A stretch of DNA of 64,000 nucleotides, taken from the NCBI GenBank assembly GCA_965208975.1, contig CBDBQH010000003.1:1674001-1738000 (forward strand), written 5' to 3'. This DNA comes from G963663315 sp965208975. GTDB taxonomy: Bacteria > Pseudomonadota > Gammaproteobacteria > Arenicellales > Poriferihabitantaceae. A program made the position numbers and the translations under genes. This document shows, piece after piece, positions 26,955 to 35,145 of this stretch. Numbering within the stretch: the stretch's first letter is position 1; each line of letters begins with the position of its first letter. A model generated the notes under the pieces. The model was not told the origin of the DNA and did not search any database. It saw nothing but the letters and a program-made list of their open reading frames with translations.

Positions 26955-28283
26955 TCAGGATGCAACGGAAGACATCACCCCGAGGCTTCGGGGCGCCAGC
27001 ATACCGTCATTTCGGATCAGTGGTATCCATACGGTGGCGCTGACGGCGCCTTGCTGGATGGTCGCTTCAATGGGCGAGTCAACAAAATCCTCTCCAGCAA
27101 CAGCGGCCGGCGCCGTGTCGCCGGGCTTAAGGCGAACAACTACGGTGATATCCCTTTGCGCCGGTTCCGCAACCGCTACTTCTACGCCCACAGATTCTCC
27201 GCTCCCTACCGACGGCTCCACAAACGAGACGCTCACTTCCTGATTGACTGAAGATGAAGAAGCTGGCGTGGAGCGCGAGGCAACCCGAATATGACCGATT
27301 TCAGGGACAGCCTGATACAGGTTCGTATTGTCGGAGTTTCCGCCGCCCGCCACGCCGAACCATTCCCAACGAGGCTTCTTCGCGCGAGGGCCAAGCGGTA
27401 TCAAAAGATGCATTCCGGCAGTCACGGATTCATCGTTCCCCCCGTCCCAGGTGGTATCGAAAGTCAGCCATGGATGGGGACGCCAGTTGACCCCCATGCG
27501 GGTACCCCGATTCCGGTCGCCCGAGCCGTCTTCCGCTTCCCACTGATACCGGGTCATGGACACGTCGATTGTAGTTGTCAGGTTCAGGCGCGTTCCCAAT
27601 TCCACGCCCTCAAGCGGCCTTTCCTCATGACCGGGCCGAACCATCGTCCAGCCGGTGGTCGGCGCAAAGTACCGCAGTTCCCCGGCCCCCCAACGCCCGA
27701 AGTAATCCATGCCCAGAGTGAGCGCCTCATGTCCGTGTTCGGCGCTGCGCAGATAGAACAAAGAAAACCCCAATATATCCCAGTCCGGCTTGTCCGAAAC
27801 CCGGAACCGATGCGCCATGCCATAACGCAAATCATTCCGCATGGCGCCGAACTCGTCCCGCCAGCGGGTCACGCCCTGCTGCAGGAAGGATGCAGAGCGT
27901 ATGCCCGCCAAGTCTCCGCCGCCAGTGAATGAAAACGGGGTGACCATGTCCAGTCCGCCCGTACTGCCAACGTCCGGCGACCAGGCCATCCCGCCGGTGA
28001 TGGAGAAATTTTCCCCGAAGACCTCCTTGCCCCGTTTATCAGCAAGGCCAATGCCCTTGTCGAACAGGCTGTTGACGCCATCGCTCAGAAAACATTCGGC
28101 GGCAGACTCCTTATCCCCGTTCACGGCGCCCTGGCACCGCTGCACGGAATGCAGGGAATAGTCCCAAAATCGGCCATCGGCGCCGCCGCTTGCGCTTGTC
28201 TGGATAAAGGGAGTTCCTGCAACGAATAACCCAAGTAGAACTACACTAACCAAGCCCGGCGCTTGGCAGACATTTCTATTCAT
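26955..28283 (-). CDS. Inverse-autotransporter-like beta-barrel protein with a truncated Calx-beta module
   Basis: A 442-residue exported protein with an N-terminal signal (hydrophobic about 10-28) and an outer-membrane barrel region (about 60-300) resembling the intimin/invasin inverse-autotransporter barrel: repeated aromatic-rich strands, the segment GMDYFGRWGAGELRYFAPTTGW, and HEERPLEGVELGTRLNL close to the family's E-R-P block. After a serine-rich linker there is part of a Calx-beta-like domain (about 345-425, VSVSFVEPSVGSGESVGVEV through VWIPLIRNDG). The chain ends abruptly with 15 atypical residues instead of completing the domain, so the passenger has probably been shortened. Likely a surface adhesin or its relic. 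Confidence 0.72.
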   Translation of the reverse strand: MNRNVCQAPGLVSVVLLGLFVAGTPFIQTSASGGADGRFWDYSLHSVQRCQGAVNGDKESAAECFLSDGVNSLFDKGIGLADKRGKEVFGENFSITGGMAWSPDVGSTGGLDMVTPFSFTGGGDLAGIRSASFLQQGVTRWRDEFGAMRNDLRYGMAHRFRVSDKPDWDILGFSLFYLRSAEHGHEALTLGMDYFGRWGAGELRYFAPTTGWTMVRPGHEERPLEGVELGTRLNLTTTIDVSMTRYQWEAEDGSGDRNRGTRMGVNWRPHPWLTFDTTWDGGNDESVTAGMHLLIPLGPRAKKPRWEWFGVAGGGNSDNTNLYQAVPEIGHIRVASRSTPASSSSVNQEVSVSFVEPSVGSGESVGVEVAVAEPAQRDITVVVRLKPGDTAPAAVAGEDFVDSPIEATIQQGAVSATVWIPLIRNDGMLAPRSLGVMSSVAS

Positions 28284-28940
28284 CTGTTTGCTCCTGTATT
28301 TACGTTCACAAATTTCCCCGGACGCGGGTCAATTTTGATTTTTGATCATGGTTTGTAGCGAAGGCCTGCCGTCTGAACGACAGGAGATTTTGAGCCCAGG
28401 CTTCCTGCTGCAAATACGAAGAAGGGCTATATCTTTTGTGATGTTCCCGGTATCCGTCGAAGTGACGGAGCAGAACCTTAAAAAACAGCGAGGCAGCTTG
28501 CCTGTTGTTTGTTAAGTGCTTGAAATTCCTGTGAAATTCGGGGGGGGGGGTAACTTATTGTTTCTGCTGAACTTTTCAGTCTTTCCGTGCAACTTCGAAT
28601 TGTTTCAGGATAACCGCCGTCGTTGCAGTGTGTACACCGAGCGGCATCCGAAAAGCCGGGAAAAAGGTTAGCCAAGATCACATCTGTATCCATCATGCGA
28701 AAAGAATAAGCCAGACTTCAGTAAAATGTCAACCTAAAATTTCCTCACCTAAAATTTCCTCAGGGACGGGAATACACAGGGGACGGGATTCATTGAGCGG
28801 ATTCGACTTCCCCGGTCTGTGGGGGAATGAGCGTTTGAGTGGAATATTGATATTATTGTCGGCTATGAACGGTTATTATCGTTTATGATCGAATCCGTGC
28901 AGTGACGACGCGTTGGAGGGGACACCAATCGGAGAAATCA
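28284..28940. other. Long intergenic region with a G11 tract
   Basis: Between two divergent genes. It contains an 11-G homopolymer at 28540-28550 and a short direct repeat CTAAAATTTCCTCA near 28733-28760. A 72-codon minus-strand frame (28478-28696) crosses the G tract but has no recognised features. No RNA gene was seen. Confidence 0.65.
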
Positions 28941-30371
28941 ATGAAACCTGAAACATTCCGTAGGGAAGCGCATGAACTGATCGACTGGATCTGTGATTAC
29001 CGCCAGAAAATCGAAGCGCGGCCGGTGCGGGCACAGGTCGCTCCGGGGGATGTCCGTGGCAAACTGCCGGGCGCTCCGCCGGAGCAGCCGGAACCCTTCG
29101 CCGAGGTGTTGCGGGACCTCGAAACCCTGGTGGCGCCGGGCATCACCGAAGTGCAGCATCCTATGCATTTCGGCTGGTTTCCATCCAATGCTTCACTGGC
29201 CTCAGTGCTGGGCGATTTCGCCAGTTCCGGTCTCGGTACTCTGGGTATTTCCTGGGAAAGTTGCCCCGCGCTGACCGAGGTGGAAGAAGTGGTTTGTGAC
29301 TGGATGCGACAGCTAACGGGGTTGTCGCAGCAGTGGGAAGGCACGATTCATGATACCGCGTCCACCGCCTGCCTCTGCGCCATGATTCTGGCCCGGGAGA
29401 AGGCGACCAGCTACGGCGAAACCCGGGGCGGGTTGCAGCAGGCGGACAACCCGCTCACGGTCTATACTACGGACGAAGCCCATTCTTCGGTTCGCAAGGC
29501 GGCGTTGCTGGCCGGGTTCGGCGCGGATAATATCCGCCGGGCGCCGATGGATGCCGGACGCGCCATGCAGCCGGATGCGCTGGAAGCCATGATCAACCGG
29601 GATCTGGCCGCCGGCGCCATCCCCGCCATGATTGTGGCTTCGGTGGGTTCTACCGGAATTACCGCGATGGACCCGGTGGCAACGCTGGCGCAATGCGCCG
29701 GTCGCAACAGCATCTGGCTTCATGTCGATGCCGCCATGGCTGGCTCCGCCATGCTGCTGCCCGAGTACCGCCACCTTTGGCAGGGTGTTGAAGAGGCTGA
29801 CTCGATCTCATGGAACCCGCACAAGTGGATGGGCACCATCCTTGACTGCTCCCTGTTCTACGTGCGGGACCCCGAGCACCTGGTTCGGGTGATGTCCACC
29901 AATCCGAGCTATCTTCGTTCCGGCGTGGATGGAGAAGTGAAGCAGTATCGGGACTGGGGTATCCCGCTGGGACGGCGCTTTCGGGCATTGAAGCTGTGGT
30001 TCCATCTGCGCCTTGACGGTATCGAAGCGATCCGTCAGCGACTGCGCCGCGACCTTGACAATGCCCGTTGGCTGGCGGCGCAGGTGGTAGCCGAACCTCA
30101 TTGGGAGGTAGTGGCGCCGGTCACCCTGCAAACCGTGTGCGTCCTGCACCGACCGCCCGGTCTCGCCGGGGAGGCGCTGGATACGCATACCCTGGGCTGG
30201 GTGGAAGCCATCAACCGATCCGGGGCTGCCTTCCTGTCTCCAGCGAAGATTGATGAACGCTGGATCGCGCGGGTGTCTATCGGTGTCGAGGCTACCGAAC
30301 GCCACCATGTGGAGGCGCTCTGGAACCTCGTCCGGGAAACCGCCGCCTTGGTGAATGTCAGTGGCGGATAA
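28941..30371 (+). CDS. Group II PLP-dependent aromatic-L-amino-acid decarboxylase
   Basis: A 476-residue decarboxylase of the group II PLP family (aromatic amino acid, tyrosine, tryptophan or phenylalanine decarboxylases). The PLP lysine is in SWNPHKWMG near residue 297; other conserved blocks are HPMHFGWFPSNAS near 73, EAHSSVRKAALLAG near 180 and HVDAAMAGSA near 265. Length matches DDC-type enzymes. ATG 28941 with a GGAG site is preferred over a start at 28902. Product would be an aromatic amine; the exact substrate is open. Its 3' end overlaps the next gene by 17 bp. Confidence 0.93.
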   Translation: MKPETFRREAHELIDWICDYRQKIEARPVRAQVAPGDVRGKLPGAPPEQPEPFAEVLRDLETLVAPGITEVQHPMHFGWFPSNASLASVLGDFASSGLGTLGISWESCPALTEVEEVVCDWMRQLTGLSQQWEGTIHDTASTACLCAMILAREKATSYGETRGGLQQADNPLTVYTTDEAHSSVRKAALLAGFGADNIRRAPMDAGRAMQPDALEAMINRDLAAGAIPAMIVASVGSTGITAMDPVATLAQCAGRNSIWLHVDAAMAGSAMLLPEYRHLWQGVEEADSISWNPHKWMGTILDCSLFYVRDPEHLVRVMSTNPSYLRSGVDGEVKQYRDWGIPLGRRFRALKLWFHLRLDGIEAIRQRLRRDLDNARWLAAQVVAEPHWEVVAPVTLQTVCVLHRPPGLAGEALDTHTLGWVEAINRSGAAFLSPAKIDERWIARVSIGVEATERHHVEALWNLVRETAALVNVSGG

Positions 30372-31029
30372 TGAGATGACCGGCGTCGCGACGCTCTACT
30401 ACGCCCATGACCCGATGTGCTCCTGGTGCTGGGCATTCGCGCCGGCCTTTGAGTCGCTGGAGACCTTGTTGTCGCCGATGGTCGGTGAGCGGCTACAGAT
30501 CCATAAATTGCTGGGCGGTCTCGCCGCGGACAGCGACATGCCAATGCCGGAACCCATGCGGCAGTTTCTGCAGCAAACCTGGATGACGATCCAGCAGCGG
30601 GCGCCGGGCACTGTGTTCAACTTCGATTTTTGGAGCCGGTGTCAACCACGCCGTTCCACCTGGCCTGCCTGCCGCGCTGTCATTGCGGCGCGGACTCAGG
30701 GTGCGGGCCGGGATACCGCCATGAACCGGGCGATCCAGCATGCTTACTACCTGGATGCGCGAAATCCATCCGAGCGGAATACCCTGGTAGAGTTGGCGGG
30801 GGAGATTGACCTGAATGTGCCGCGTTTTGCCGCCGCTCTGGATGCCCCGGATACCCGCGCCGCGCATGCCATGGAAATGGAGCGGGCGCGGCGTCTGGGT
30901 ATCCAGGGGTTCCCCGGCCTGGTCCTGGTGAGCGGAGACCGGGTGCGGGAAATCAGGGTGGATTTTTCCGGCGGCGCCGCGATGCAGGCGCAGGTGATGG
31001 CGCTGGTGGAGGACGGCCACGCAGATTGA
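30355..31029 (+). CDS. DsbA/FrnE-like thioredoxin-fold protein
   Basis: A 224-residue DsbA-family oxidoreductase with the active-site motif CSWCW near residue 22 and a cis-Pro region IQGFPGLVLVSGDR near 182. It has no signal peptide, in agreement with the cytosolic FrnE/2-hydroxychromene-2-carboxylate isomerase-like group. Start ATG 30355 overlaps the decarboxylase; ATG 30376 is a good alternative. Co-transcription with the decarboxylase is likely. Role unknown; a disulfide reductase/isomerase in the cytosol is the default reading. Confidence 0.88.
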   Translation: MSVADNEMTGVATLYYAHDPMCSWCWAFAPAFESLETLLSPMVGERLQIHKLLGGLAADSDMPMPEPMRQFLQQTWMTIQQRAPGTVFNFDFWSRCQPRRSTWPACRAVIAARTQGAGRDTAMNRAIQHAYYLDARNPSERNTLVELAGEIDLNVPRFAAALDAPDTRAAHAMEMERARRLGIQGFPGLVLVSGDRVREIRVDFSGGAAMQAQVMALVEDGHAD

Positions 31030-31056
31030 CCGGCCTGAAGAGAAAAACGCGGGCGG

Positions 31057-31905
31057 TTACCCGGGATCTTCGAAATCCAGGGCATCGTGGCGTTCACGCA
31101 ATAGCCACGGGTTGTTGTCCGCGGAGCGGTTGACGCGCTTTCCCCGCGCTACCGCAGGCCGCTCCCCGATCTCCCTGGCCCAACGACCCAGATGCCGGTA
31201 GGAGGCGGCATCCAGAAACTCCGCCGCTTCGTAGACGGAATCCTGCACCAGCCGACCGTACCAGGGCCAGATGGCGATATCCGCCACGGTGTATTCGTCC
31301 CCGCAGATATAGCGGCGGTCTGCCAGATTGCGATCCAGCACATCCAGCTGCCGCTTGACCTCCATGGTAAAGCGGTGGATCGGATATTCCATGGGATGAG
31401 GAGCATACCGATAGAAATGGCCGAAGCCGCCGCCGAGATACGGAGCGCTACCCATCTGCCAGAAAAGCCACGACAGGCATTCGGCCCTTGGTGAAGCGCC
31501 GGTTGGCGCCAGCGCCTGAAACTTGTCCGCGAGATACCAGAGAATCGCGCCGGACTCGAAGACCCGCGCGGGTTCTTCTTCGCTACAGTCCAGCAGGGCG
31601 GGGATTTTCGAGTTGGGGTTGATTGCCACGAAGCCGCTGCCGAACTGGTCGCCCTCGCCGATATCGATGTACCAGGCATCATATTCCGCGCCCTGATGCC
31701 CCGTCTCCAGCAGTTCCTCCAGCATCACTGTGACCTTGATACCGTTGGGAGTGCCCATAGAATACAGCTGCATCGGGTGATGGCCGCGGGGCAGTTCCCG
31801 CTCATGAGTGGCGCCGGCAACGGGACGGTTGATCCCGGCCCAGCGGCCCCCGCTTTCTTGATCCGGGCGCCAGACTTTGGGCGGTTTCCAGGATTCGTCT
31901 GTCAT
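31057..31905 (-). CDS. yghU: YghU-type glutathione S-transferase / disulfide reductase
   Basis: A 282-residue GST-superfamily protein that follows E. coli YghU from end to end: N-terminal extension KVWRPDQESGGRWAGINRP, HPMQLYSMGTPNGIKVTVMLEE (thioredoxin fold), NPNSKIPALLD, FESGAILWYLADKF, GGGFGHFYRYAP, and the terminal LLRERHDALDFE. YghU binds two glutathiones and has glutathione-dependent disulfide reductase activity. It is convergent with the decarboxylase/FrnE pair. High certainty from blockwise identity. Confidence 0.95.
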   Translation of the reverse strand: MTDESWKPPKVWRPDQESGGRWAGINRPVAGATHERELPRGHHPMQLYSMGTPNGIKVTVMLEELLETGHQGAEYDAWYIDIGEGDQFGSGFVAINPNSKIPALLDCSEEEPARVFESGAILWYLADKFQALAPTGASPRAECLSWLFWQMGSAPYLGGGFGHFYRYAPHPMEYPIHRFTMEVKRQLDVLDRNLADRRYICGDEYTVADIAIWPWYGRLVQDSVYEAAEFLDAASYRHLGRWAREIGERPAVARGKRVNRSADNNPWLLRERHDALDFEDPG

Positions 31906-31944
31906 ATTTACCGGCTCCTCATCTGCGAAAATAACGGGGAGAGT

Positions 31945-32256
31945 TTAGCCTGGGGAAGTCGCATATTGCTGTATATTTTCCAATTCTTCGCGCGCCCGAT
32001 CTTTGGCCAGTTCCAGGTCATAGTGGGCTTGCAGATTCATCCAGAACTCCGGACTTGTGCGAAAAGCGACAGACAAGCGCAAGGCCGTATCACCCGATAT
32101 GCCGCGTTGTCCGTTAATGATCCCGCTGATCCTGTTTGCCGGGACATGAATGTGCTTGGCAAACCTGTTCGAGCTTAACCCAAGCGGATCAAGATATTCG
32201 TTCGCGAGAATTTCCCCCGGATGAACGGGTTTAATGGTAGTCACAGATTTCGACAT
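31945..32256 (-). CDS. higA: HigA-type antitoxin (XRE helix-turn-helix)
   Basis: A 103-residue XRE-family antitoxin from ATG 32256. The HigA signature IKPVHPGEILANEYLDPLG is followed by the HTH (NRFAKHIHVPANRISGIINGQRGIS) and the C-terminal FRTSPEFWMNLQAHYDL typical of the VapI/HigA group. It overlaps the toxin gene upstream by 26 bp, the usual higB-higA order. It would neutralise HigB and autorepress the operon. Confidence 0.94.
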   Translation of the reverse strand: MSKSVTTIKPVHPGEILANEYLDPLGLSSNRFAKHIHVPANRISGIINGQRGISGDTALRLSVAFRTSPEFWMNLQAHYDLELAKDRAREELENIQQYATSPG

Positions 32257-32509
32257 GGTAAGCATCCCCATTTTGCCAAGTGAAGCATATTCTCCATTGG
32301 CGATTAATACGTATTGAATATTGCCCGGTTCTATCACCGCTAAGGAGTTCTAACATATTGCCCGGCGGGGTTCTCAAGTCATCAATTACGTTCGCTGAGT
32401 GAAGCATTGCCAGCTTACGTAAAGCGGCTCGCTCGATACTGATGAATCGCTGGACACGCTGCCGACCAAATAGCTTTTTTGTATTTTTGTCAGCAAACTG
32501 TCTGATCAT
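32231..32509 (-). CDS. higB: HigB-type toxin (RelE superfamily mRNA interferase)
   Basis: A 92-residue toxin from ATG 32509 (MIRQFADKNTKKLF). Typical host-inhibition type features: RKLAMLHSANVIDDLRTPPGN and the C-terminal block YSIRINRQWRICFTW with HVEICDYH, the catalytic basic/aromatic residues of the HigB/RelE fold. It precedes higA in the same operon. The pair lies just outside the tRNA-Pro duplication. Confidence 0.93.
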   Translation of the reverse strand: MIRQFADKNTKKLFGRQRVQRFISIERAALRKLAMLHSANVIDDLRTPPGNMLELLSGDRTGQYSIRINRQWRICFTWQNGDAYHVEICDYH

Positions 32510-32620
32510 GGACGCAATTATAGTACGCATGACGTATAAAGTAAAATTGATTTTCAGCGCCGTATCTCTTTGCGTCACACATCATGACCATAATTTCCCG
32601 GGCTATTCACCCATACTTCC

Positions 32621-32713
32621 GGTCAAGTATAATATGCGCTTGTCTACCGATGTCGGGGTGTAGCTCAGCCTGGTAGAGTACTGCCTTCGGGAGGCAGGGG
32701 CCGGTGGTTCGAA
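32621..32713 (+). repeat. Left copy of the 93-bp tRNA-Pro promoter/5'-half duplication
   Basis: Identical, except for two substitutions before the tRNA, to 37241-37333; the offset is 4,620 bp. It includes TATAAT (32629-32634) and the first 60 nt of the tRNA. Flanking sequences on both sides differ, which defines the repeat borders. Confidence 0.93.
32654..32713 (+). pseudogene. tRNA-Pro(CGG) 5' fragment
   Basis: The first 60 nt of the intact tRNA-Pro at 37274, through the D arm, anticodon CGG arm and most of the T arm (GGTTCGAA). The 3' acceptor strand and CCA are lost, replaced by unrelated sequence leading to the end of the DUF262 gene, so no functional tRNA can form. Confidence 0.93.
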
Positions 32714-32775
32714 GCTTCGGCAATGGTGCTCAGCCGACATTCGTTTTGCTCCAGAACCTGCCGAACGATGATCTT

Positions 32776-35010
32776 TCATATGCGTGCGAGCACCTGTTCG
32801 AACCACAGGACCGCCGCCTCTCCCTCTTTCCGCGTGACCTCATCAACCGACCGGCTATGGCGTATGCCGTTTCGGAGTTCTGCCAACTGGTCGAACTTCA
32901 CTAACAACTTTGACTTATTCGCGAACCGACTCTCAAAACTCTGCCAGAGATTCTTATTGAAAATCGTTTCCTGCAACTCTCGCAAATCACTGTACTCAAG
33001 ACGCCGACTTAACGATTTATATTGATCCAGTTCGATATTCGCGTTCTTTTTTGCGGCAGCCTGGATACGTTCATCGACTTTCTGGAGTACATGAGAGGGA
33101 AGCCGTTCAGCATTGTTTTCGAGTGTTTTGTCCACTCGTTCGCGAAGAGCAAGCTCAATGCACTCGACCCGCCTGTCCAGCTCCCTCAACTGAGGCGATA
33201 GGTCGCTTCTCCCTTTGATCAGCAGATTCTCAATCGCTTCCAGGAATGTCCGCTGGCGCTCGGCAATAAACTCCTCGTAGTCATCCTCAGTGAATGGATT
33301 ACACAACAGCACATTGAAAGCCGCCGGGGAGATAAAGTGCGACTCAAGTATGCTGTGCACCGTATCCTTCCCATTTTGCTTGATCAGTTCTGGAAGATAT
33401 TCGTTTGGAAGCCGATTGCCAATAATGCGCCGATTCGTTTCGGAAGAAAGCGGTGTACGGTTCAGAATTGAGTGAATCAGTCCACCACCAACACCAAGTT
33501 CCGTCGCTTTCGAGACTGGGATGATGTGATGATCGTCCAAATCATCAAATTGAGGCACATTACCATTGACCCAGTCGCGAGCACCCTGAATAATGAGTAA
33601 ATTGAAGATACCGTTATAGATTGAAGTACCGCGCCTGACTTCACTCCGAAGGTCCAAGTTTCGGAAACGTATCCGGAATTCCTGAATCAGTCCTGGTTCA
33701 CTCTCATCGTTATCCATCCAGGCTTTCAGGTCCAGGAAGTCCCGGGCTGCAGTCGACTCGACGGAACCTGAGTATCGATTCAGGAATACCGCGGCCCAGT
33801 ACCAATGCCTAACTTTGAATTGTGCCTCGAGTTTCTGGCTGTCGGATAATTCTCTGACGTGCGCCTGTATGGCAGAAAATACCGGGATGATCGAAACGTA
33901 GGGAAGATAATTCGAAGAAATTGCACCGAATTCCTGAGGATGTCGCAAGAGTTTGATGGCCGCCTCAAGGGCAGCAACAGCATCATCCCAACGCTGCGTG
34001 AATGCCGTCGTATCAGCAACTAACACTTCCTTCCGACGTGTCCCATCGGGGTCACGGACTGGCTTCTCTGATCCGGGTAGAAGGAAGTAGAGGTAATTCG
34101 GTGAGCAGTACCCTTGCCTGAGAATCGACATTACTTGCAAGATGTACACATTCATCTTGTTCGAGGCGACAAATTCAAGACGGGGGGCAGCGGTGCGCCA
34201 CATATGTTTTAACTGCAAACCTTTGGGCTTGAGCAATGCATTCATAAGATCGAAGGTATCAAGTTGAATTCCTTTGCTATTGATCTTCGTAAATATGTCG
34301 CAGACCTTGTCGACTCCAAGTTGCTGATCAAGTTCGATATAGGAAATCTGGTACTGTTCTGTAAGAACCTTGATGTGCTCGCCAAATGCCGACGCATTCT
34401 TGGCATTCAGGGTTGCTTCCTGGTGCTGATCATCCTCACCTGACTGCTTTGCTTCAGCCGCTACTTCACGCCAATGCTTTTCGTATTCTTGCACCCAGTT
34501 CGGCAATGCCCAGCCCTCTTCACCAACAACGGCCAGCGGAAAGATATGATTCGCATACTGCTGCTCACGATTGGTAATGAGTTTTGCCCGGCGTTTCGAC
34601 CAATCGTACTCGAACGCGTTATCGTACTCATGAGCCATAAAACGGTCGATACGAACGAAGAAGTAATACCGATTTGCGCGAGTAGGCAGTGGCTTGTCGG
34701 GTGCCAGAAACGCATAGTACATGGCCGTGAGTCGCTGTTGTCCGTCCAGCACGATGTATTCCGCCTTTTCTCGACCTTCATAGCCGTAAACCGGTTCGCA
34801 GGACAGTGCCTCAAAGTTCTTTTTCTCGCCAGTCCAGAGCAACAGGCTGCCAATATAATAGTCAAGGAATATTGAGCGCATCAGATCACGAATGTCCCAT
34901 GGTTTCCACTCAAACTCACGCTGAAAGTCGGGAATGACGAATCGCCCTTCCCGCAGTTGTCCAATGAGCGTGTTCAGTGTGACATGATCAGGTTTCTGTG
35001 CATTTTTCAT
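32776..35010 (-). CDS. DUF262/DUF1524-type GmrSD-like nuclease protein
   Basis: A 744-residue single-chain protein with the architecture of GmrSD-type (type IV restriction) and related defence nucleases. The N-terminal DUF262 ParB-like NTPase domain shows IPDFQREFEWKPWDIRDLM near residue 25 and YIVLDGQQRLTAMYYAF near 85, the DGQQR motif used in nucleotide hydrolysis. A His-Me finger-like segment LDDHHIIPVSKATELG near 495 followed by NRTPLSSETNRRIIGN resembles the DUF1524 HNH-type nuclease core. The C-terminal 150 residues are predicted helical. The target (modified DNA, phage) is unknown. It is the main gene of the block between the tRNA repeats; its ATG overlaps the stop of a short upstream frame. 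Confidence 0.88.
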   Translation of the reverse strand: MKNAQKPDHVTLNTLIGQLREGRFVIPDFQREFEWKPWDIRDLMRSIFLDYYIGSLLLWTGEKKNFEALSCEPVYGYEGREKAEYIVLDGQQRLTAMYYAFLAPDKPLPTRANRYYFFVRIDRFMAHEYDNAFEYDWSKRRAKLITNREQQYANHIFPLAVVGEEGWALPNWVQEYEKHWREVAAEAKQSGEDDQHQEATLNAKNASAFGEHIKVLTEQYQISYIELDQQLGVDKVCDIFTKINSKGIQLDTFDLMNALLKPKGLQLKHMWRTAAPRLEFVASNKMNVYILQVMSILRQGYCSPNYLYFLLPGSEKPVRDPDGTRRKEVLVADTTAFTQRWDDAVAALEAAIKLLRHPQEFGAISSNYLPYVSIIPVFSAIQAHVRELSDSQKLEAQFKVRHWYWAAVFLNRYSGSVESTAARDFLDLKAWMDNDESEPGLIQEFRIRFRNLDLRSEVRRGTSIYNGIFNLLIIQGARDWVNGNVPQFDDLDDHHIIPVSKATELGVGGGLIHSILNRTPLSSETNRRIIGNRLPNEYLPELIKQNGKDTVHSILESHFISPAAFNVLLCNPFTEDDYEEFIAERQRTFLEAIENLLIKGRSDLSPQLRELDRRVECIELALRERVDKTLENNAERLPSHVLQKVDERIQAAAKKNANIELDQYKSLSRRLEYSDLRELQETIFNKNLWQSFESRFANKSKLLVKFDQLAELRNGIRHSRSVDEVTRKEGEAAVLWFEQVLARI

Positions 35011-35135
35011 ATAGTTCTTCTTTTGTCCAGTACAGCAACAAGCCGTTGGTATTCACTATCCGCATGGGGAACGAAAGCAACGGATGTCAGTATCGACCAT
35101 ACATCTTTTATCATACTCAATGCGCTGAGGGTCAT
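35007..35135 (-). CDS. Short coupled ORF, possible antitoxin fragment
   Basis: A 42-codon frame from ATG 35135 whose TGA overlaps the DUF262 ATG (ATGA). The segment SEYQRLVAVLD resembles the start of the helical N-terminal region of some HigA-like antitoxins, after which it ends. It may be a leader or the remnant of an antitoxin gene. Support is mainly the overlap. Confidence 0.3.
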   Translation of the reverse strand: MTLSALSMIKDVWSILTSVAFVPHADSEYQRLVAVLDKRRTI

Positions 35136-35145
35136 AGAACATTGA

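Noticed and set aside
28478..28696. 72-codon minus-strand gene across the G11 tract
   Set aside because: No ribosome site, no conserved features; left as intergenic.
32654..32730. Second complete tRNA-Pro
   Set aside because: Only the first 60 nt match; the 3' acceptor strand is absent, so no cloverleaf can close.
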